Source: Methanosarcina sp.
GTDB taxonomy: Archaea; Halobacteriota; Methanosarcinia; Methanosarcinales; Methanosarcinaceae
Reading direction: 5' to 3'
NCBI GenBank assembly: GCA_013330315.1
Contig: DUIO01000215.1
Span: 615-8,292, forward strand
Length of the DNA stretch: 7,678 bases
Position numbers and translations under genes: made by a program. The stretch's first letter is position 1. Every line of letters starts with the position of its first letter. Below are positions 4,807 through 7,678 of this stretch, piece by piece. A model generated the notes under the pieces. That model searched no databases, was not told the origin of the DNA, and was given only the letters and a program-made list of their open reading frames with translations.

Positions 4807-6011
4807 GCCTTAAAAAAAGAGCCGAGAGTGCTGTTGATAAAAAAGCATCCTTCGGAGAGGATTTTGAACTGGAAAAATATGAAGAAGGTTCAAAGGTCAG
4901 CAAACCTATCGAAGATCTCCAGTCCCTCGACGAAGAAAGCAAAAGGACTTTACTCCAGGTAGGGGTAATCCCGAGCGAAGAAGGCAGATCCGGTAGCCTG
5001 CTTGTTCTTGACAATGCAGTTTCTCACTCTTCCCTGAAAGATGAAAATGTAGAGCTTATGTCCACGCATAAAGCCATGGAAAAGTATGAATGGCTTAAAG
5101 ATTACTCCTGGAAACTTGTTCAGGTGGATGCTGACAAGTACACAGCAAAAACCTATCTTGAAGATGCCGATGGTTATTTTATAAGGGTGCCTGAAGGGAA
5201 GAAATCCTCCATGCCTGTCCAGACCTGCCTTATGCTTGGAAGCAAAAAAGCAGCCCAGACAGTCCATAACATAATAATTGTTGAGGAAGGGGCAAGCCTT
5301 GACATCATCACGGGCTGCACCTCCAGAAAAGGAGTCGAAGAAGGGCTCCACCTCGGGATCTCCGAGATGTACATAAAAAAAGGTGCCACCTTGAATTTCA
5401 CAATGATTCATAACTGGGCTGAACAGATAGGAGTCCGTCCGAGAACGGTTGTGCATGTAGAGGAAGGCGGGACTTATGTTAGCAATTACATTTGCTTAAA
5501 ACCCGTGCGCTCAGTTCAAACCTACCCTACGGTCAGGCTCGAAGGAAAAGGAGCGGTAACAAGACTCAACACCATAGCAATTGCACATGCGGGTTCCGAA
5601 CTTGATCTTGGAAGCAGAGCCATTTTCAATGCCCCGGGTACGAGAGCAGAACTGATTTCGAGAACAATCACCATAGGTGGGAAGCTAATTGCGCGCGGAG
5701 AGATGATAGGCAATGCAAAAGGTGCAAAAGGTCACCTTGAATGTAAAGGACTTGTCCTTACCGATAAAGGCAGCCAGCTTGCGATACCTATCCTTGAGGC
5801 AAACGTAGACGATATCGAGCTTACTCACGAAGCAGCTGTCGGAAAAATTGCGAAAGACCAGGTAGAGTACCTGATGGCAAGAGGGCTTACCGAAGATGAA
5901 GCCGTTGGAATGATTATAAGGGGCTTCCTGGATGTTGGAATAAGGGGAATTCCGGAAGAACTGAGGGAAGAGATAGAGAATACAATTACACAGGCAGCTT
6001 TTGGGACTTAA
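4788..6011 (+). CDS. sufB: SufB/SufD-type Fe-S scaffold protein (SmsB)
   Basis: This is the scaffold on which Fe-S clusters are assembled with SufC. From the ATG at 4788 it has 407 residues. The C-terminal half is the SufB/D beta-helix core, and the region from 317 (HLECKGLVLTDKGSQLAIP) through THEAAVGKI to AVGMIIRGFLD aligns with E. coli SufB around its essential Cys405 and Glu434. Cys319 and Glu348 are the counterparts here. Other Cys are 147, 177 (TGCTS) and 236. There is no SufD, cysteine desulfurase or SufE/SufU gene in the window, which fits the minimal archaeal system in which SufB probably forms a homodimer with two SufC. I chose 4788 because GAGGAG at 4774-4779 lies 8 nt before it. 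A GTG at 4779 falls within that site, and an ATG at 4803 overlaps the sufC stop as ATGA but has a poorer ribosome site. Confidence 0.92.
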   Translation: MQADEMSLKKRAESAVDKKASFGEDFELEKYEEGSKVSKPIEDLQSLDEESKRTLLQVGVIPSEEGRSGSLLVLDNAVSHSSLKDENVELMSTHKAMEKYEWLKDYSWKLVQVDADKYTAKTYLEDADGYFIRVPEGKKSSMPVQTCLMLGSKKAAQTVHNIIIVEEGASLDIITGCTSRKGVEEGLHLGISEMYIKKGATLNFTMIHNWAEQIGVRPRTVVHVEEGGTYVSNYICLKPVRSVQTYPTVRLEGKGAVTRLNTIAIAHAGSELDLGSRAIFNAPGTRAELISRTITIGGKLIARGEMIGNAKGAKGHLECKGLVLTDKGSQLAIPILEANVDDIELTHEAAVGKIAKDQVEYLMARGLTEDEAVGMIIRGFLDVGIRGIPEELREEIENTITQAAFGT

Positions 6012-6021
6012 ATGGTATGAA

Positions 6022-6044
6022 AGGGGAAACACTGAGTTTCCCCC
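6022..6044 (+). terminator. Strong hairpin after sufB
   Basis: GGGGAAAC at 6023-6030 pairs perfectly with GTTTCCCC at 6036-6043 around a 5-nt loop (ACTGA). It starts 11 nt after the sufB stop. No T-run follows (CCTCTCCCG), so it may protect the 3' end of the mRNA or mark a processing site rather than terminate by itself. Confidence 0.5.
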
Positions 6045-6246
6045 TCTCCCGAAAAATTAATGAAAAATCCTGAAAGGCGCAAAAGTGCTCTTCATAAAAG
6101 ATCTGCAGCCCGCCTGCGGAAATAAAGCGCGGACCTGTAAAACAAACGCTTAAAAGACCAGGGAATCGGTATTAATAAGAAGGCAGATCTACAGATAGGA
6201 GTATTCTCGACCGGATATAATTTAATCAAAAAAGGGGTGTGTGGAC
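6045..6246 (+). other. Gene-free stretch downstream of sufB
   Basis: No reading frame with a ribosome site was found on either strand. A weak hairpin is possible at about 6077-6088 (GCGC-AAAA-GTGC, one G-T pair). CCGC and GCGG near 6110-6119 are complementary but too close to form a useful loop. A TATA-like GATATAATTTAA lies at about 6214-6225, which would place a transcription start near 6243-6250, immediately before or at the GC-rich hairpin described next. Confidence 0.3.
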
Positions 6247-6279
6247 CCGGCAGGAAAAAAGGAGAAACCTGCCGGTTTT
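6247..6279 (+). terminator. GC-rich hairpin with T4 tail
   Basis: CCGGCAGG at 6247-6254 pairs perfectly with CCTGCCGG at 6268-6275 around a purine-only 13-nt loop that contains GGAG (6261-6264), followed by TTTT at 6276-6279. In form it is an intrinsic terminator. It may end a transcript from upstream, or, given the TATA-like box at 6214-6225, form the 5' end of a leader or small RNA. The GGAG in its loop is 15 nt before an ATG at 6280. Confidence 0.45.
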
Positions 6280-6296
6280 ATGGAGTATATGTGGAT

Positions 6297-6373
6297 TTTA
6301 ATGAGCCTGAAGCATAATTTTAAGACTAATCTTTTTGTGGAAAAAGGTCTTAAAATAAGCAAAACTCATTAAA
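6297..6373 (+). ncRNA. 77-nt multi-segment inverted repeat, candidate structured RNA or miniature element
   Basis: Nested complementary arms make one long hairpin. TTTAATGAG (6297-6305) pairs with CTCATTAAA (6365-6373). ATTTTAAGAC (6317-6326) pairs with GTCTTAAAAT (6347-6356). CTTTTT (6331-6336) pairs with AAAAAG (6341-6346) around the loop GTGG. A GC/GC pair lies between the outer and middle stems. This gives about 25 perfect base pairs with small internal loops. A 30-codon reading frame (6280-6372, starting MEYMWILM) runs through it and ends at its edge, but its GGAG is too distant. No target-site duplication flanks the repeat, so a MITE origin is not shown. RNA status is inference. Confidence 0.4.
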
Positions 6374-6381
6374 CCTTAATT

Positions 6382-6410
6382 TGCAGATTGAAGAAGGGGT
6401 ATAAAAATAT
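6382..6410 (+). promoter_or_regulatory. Promoter-like module, copy 1
   Basis: TGCAG at 6382-6386 is followed by a strong TATA-like box in GGGGTATAAAAATAT at 6396-6410. A closely similar module recurs at 6557-6582. Predicted transcription start is near 6427. No convincing gene follows directly: a 62-codon frame from TTG at 6388 begins inside the module and lacks a ribosome site. Confidence 0.35.
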
Positions 6411-6556
6411 TGCCATATGGCTGGTTTTATGGAAAGAATTTACAAATGATATTAAAACAAAAAACACATTTTTTCTTAAAATGACTGATAAGGCTCTCTA
6501 TCCACGCCGGAAAATATTTCAGAAAAATTTTCATTCCTTTAATGAATATTTACCAC
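6411..6556 (+). other. AT-rich gene-free spacer between the two promoter-like modules
   Basis: No gene is supported on either strand. A 6-bp inverted repeat GAAAAT (6510-6515) with ATTTTC (6527-6532) is the only structure noted, and in AT-rich DNA it carries little weight. If copy 1 of the module is active, this stretch would be its transcript. Confidence 0.25.
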
Positions 6557-6582
6557 TGCAGTTAAGCGGGGTATAAATATAT
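6557..6582 (+). promoter_or_regulatory. Promoter-like module, copy 2
   Basis: TGCAGTTAAG at 6557-6566 leads into GGGGTATAAATATAT at 6568-6582, a very good archaeal TATA context. Predicted start is near 6598, which would give kaiC a leader of about 210 nt including the short reading frame at 6623. It shares the TGCAG-TT-AAG-GGGGTATAAA layout with 6382-6410. Confidence 0.4.
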
Positions 6583-6622
6583 CTTCAGATTTTTTAGGAT
6601 CTCTTTTGAAAGGGAGGAAGAA

Positions 6623-6685
6623 TTGAATAATTCGGGAAAATGGAAAAATATTCCAGGATTGAAATATGATTCTGAAGATGCGTAA
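6623..6685 (+). CDS. Possible 20-residue small ORF with strong ribosome site, upstream of kaiC
   Basis: A TTG at 6623 is preceded at 5 nt by GGGAGG (6612-6617), the best ribosome site in this region, and opens 20 codons ending TAA at 6683-6685. The product would start MNNSGKWKNIPG. The ribosome site can pair with TCTCTT just upstream (6600-6605), so it might be masked. It resembles nothing I know. It could be a leader peptide or chance; TTG starts and 20 codons give little statistical support. Confidence 0.15.
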   Translation: MNNSGKWKNIPGLKYDSEDA

Positions 6686-6763
6686 TATTTACTTTCGGCT
6701 TAGAGAGGCGGTTTTCATATTTTATCAGGAATGTCAAAATGAGAGACTTAATGAAAAATAAGA

Positions 6764-6807
6764 ATTTATAATAACATATATTATTTGTCAAAAAGTAGAA
6801 AGGGGAT
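6764..6807 (+). promoter_or_regulatory. Candidate proximal kaiC promoter and ribosome site
   Basis: TTTATAATAA at 6765-6774 is a TATA-like box predicting a start near 6793-6797, so the leader would be only about 15 nt. GGGG at 6802-6805 is the ribosome site, 5 nt before the ATG. An AT-only-armed inverted repeat AATAA (6770-6774) with TTATT (6781-6785) lies directly over the box and might be an operator. Confidence 0.45.
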
Positions 6808-6810
6808 TTA

Positions 6811-7678
6811 ATGACTGAGAAAGAGAGCAGGACTCTAAAAGAAAAAAGCCTGGAGAAAACCCCAACGGGCATAAGTGGTTTAGACGAAGTTACTTATGGC
6901 GGACTGCCTGAAGGCCGCACAACACTGATATACGGAAGTGCAGGCTCAGGAAAGACTCTTATGGCTATGGAATTCCTGGTTAAGGGAGCCGAAAAGTATG
7001 GTGAGCCTGGAGTTTTCATGGCGTTTGAAGAGACTTCTGAAGACCTGACCGAGAATTTTGCCTCACTGGGATTCGATCTTGACAGCCTGGAAGCCAAAAA
7101 TAAGCTGATAGTTGACTATGTCCATATTGATAAAAGCGAGATTGAGGAAACAGGCGAGTACAATCTGGAAGGGTTGTTCATAAGGCTGGGACTAGCTATA
7201 GATTCCATAGGCGCCAAACGTGTGGCACTGGATACATTAGAAGTTCTGTTCTCAGGGTTCCAGAACGAAGCAATATTGCGTTCTGAGCTTCGCAGGCTCT
7301 TCCGCTGGCTAAAGGATAAGGGTGTAACAGCTATAGTCACCGGAGAACGCGGAGAATCATCCCTTACCAGATACGGACTGGAAGAGTATGTTGCGGACTG
7401 CGTTATCCTTCTTGATAACAGAATGGTAGAACAAATAGCTACCAGGCGCCTGCGTGTAATTAAGTACAGGGGTTCAAAACACGGCACCAATGAGTACCCA
7501 TTCATGATAGAAGAAGACGGGATATCGGTCCTGCCTATCACTTCGCTGGGCCTGGAACACGAGATATCTTTAGAGAGAGTATCTACAGGTATAGAGCGCC
7601 TGGATATAATGCTTGGGGGCGAGGGATACTATCGCGGGACTACCATACTTATCTCAGGAACGGCCGGCATGGGCAAGA
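6811..7678 (+). CDS. kaiC: KaiC-family RecA-like ATPase, 3' end beyond window
   Basis: 289 codons are present and the frame is open to the window edge. Residues 1 to about 245 form a complete KaiC domain: TGISGLDEVTYGGLPEGRTT at 19-38, Walker A GSAGSGKT at 42-49, the Glu pair FEET at 72-75 (catalytic glutamates in cyanobacterial KaiC CI), Walker B VALDT at 138-142, GERGESSLTRYGLEEYVADCVILL near 173-196, and the RLRVIKYRGSKHGTNEYPF strand. A second domain begins near residue 258 (STGIERLDIMLGGEGYYRGT) and is cut at its Walker A, SGTAGMGK. It is therefore a double-domain protein. Cyanobacterial KaiC is the clock phosphotransferase; archaeal homologues usually lack KaiA and KaiB and are thought to act in signalling or regulation. 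The phosphorylation sites would lie outside the window. CGN codons encode 10 of 18 arginines here against 3 of 18 in sufB, which hints at a different origin. Confidence 0.92.
   Translation, partial: MTEKESRTLKEKSLEKTPTGISGLDEVTYGGLPEGRTTLIYGSAGSGKTLMAMEFLVKGAEKYGEPGVFMAFEETSEDLTENFASLGFDLDSLEAKNKLIVDYVHIDKSEIEETGEYNLEGLFIRLGLAIDSIGAKRVALDTLEVLFSGFQNEAILRSELRRLFRWLKDKGVTAIVTGERGESSLTRYGLEEYVADCVILLDNRMVEQIATRRLRVIKYRGSKHGTNEYPFMIEEDGISVLPITSLGLEHEISLERVSTGIERLDIMLGGEGYYRGTTILISGTAGMGK

Noticed and set aside
6280..6372. 30-codon frame MEYMWILM... across the long hairpin
   Set aside because: The only GGAG is 15 nt upstream in a hairpin loop, and the sequence is dictated by the inverted repeat; kept as a remark only.
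6388..6576. 62-codon frame starting MKKGYKNIAIWL from TTG
   Set aside because: It starts with TTG inside a TATA-like module, has no ribosome site, a composition that follows AT-rich spacer DNA, and no family resemblance.
7116..7541. 141-codon frame on the - strand opposite kaiC
   Set aside because: It is antisense to the conserved KaiC domain and shows no motif or ribosome site.

Overview
The window looks like chromosomal DNA of a methanogenic archaeon of the Methanosarcina type. The evidence is moderately AT-rich DNA, mostly AGA/AGG arginine codons, TATA-box promoters, GGAG/GGTG-type ribosome sites, and the gene set: an NrpR nitrogen repressor, a two-gene minimal SUF-type (SufC/SufB, also called SmsC/SmsB) Fe-S assembly pair, a pterin-type metallo-hydrolase and a KaiC-family ATPase. 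The species assignment is inference. Every recognised gene is on the + strand.

Layout: (1) 121-1353 is a two-gene unit with a 6-nt gap. The first gene is a cis-prenyltransferase-fold protein that keeps the C-terminal family signature but has lost the catalytic Asp region, so it is probably the non-catalytic subunit of a heteromeric enzyme. The second is a small zinc-ribbon plus winged-helix protein (DUF5817-like). (2) 1354-1841 is a long AT-rich leader with a TATA box, paired TTCGG/CCGAA half-sites and a 20-bp tandem repeat. It leads into nrpR (1842-2813), with one helix-turn-helix and one 2-oxoglutarate-sensing domain. (3) 2886-3554 is an MBL-fold hydrolase of the MJ0301/COG1237 type with its own ribosome site. 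(4) 3555-4062 has no gene but holds several inverted repeats, a 27-bp tandem duplication, a terminator-like hairpin and a two-hairpin leader. (5) 4063-6011 is sufC-sufB, overlapping by 19 nt, followed by a strong hairpin. (6) 6012-6810 has no convincing gene. It contains a GC-rich hairpin just after a TATA-like box, a 77-nt multi-part inverted repeat and two copies of a promoter-like module. (7) 6811 to the end is a KaiC-family ATPase cut off by the window edge inside the Walker A motif of its second domain.

The units are functionally separate: lipid-carrier synthesis, nitrogen control, pterin/hydrolase chemistry, Fe-S assembly and a KaiC ATPase. The most unusual items are the catalytically degenerate prenyltransferase paired with a nucleic-acid-binding-type protein, the cysteine cluster confined to the C-terminal quarter of SufC, and the structured non-coding DNA upstream of nrpR, sufC and kaiC. 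I see no CRISPR array, tRNA, rRNA or insertion sequence.
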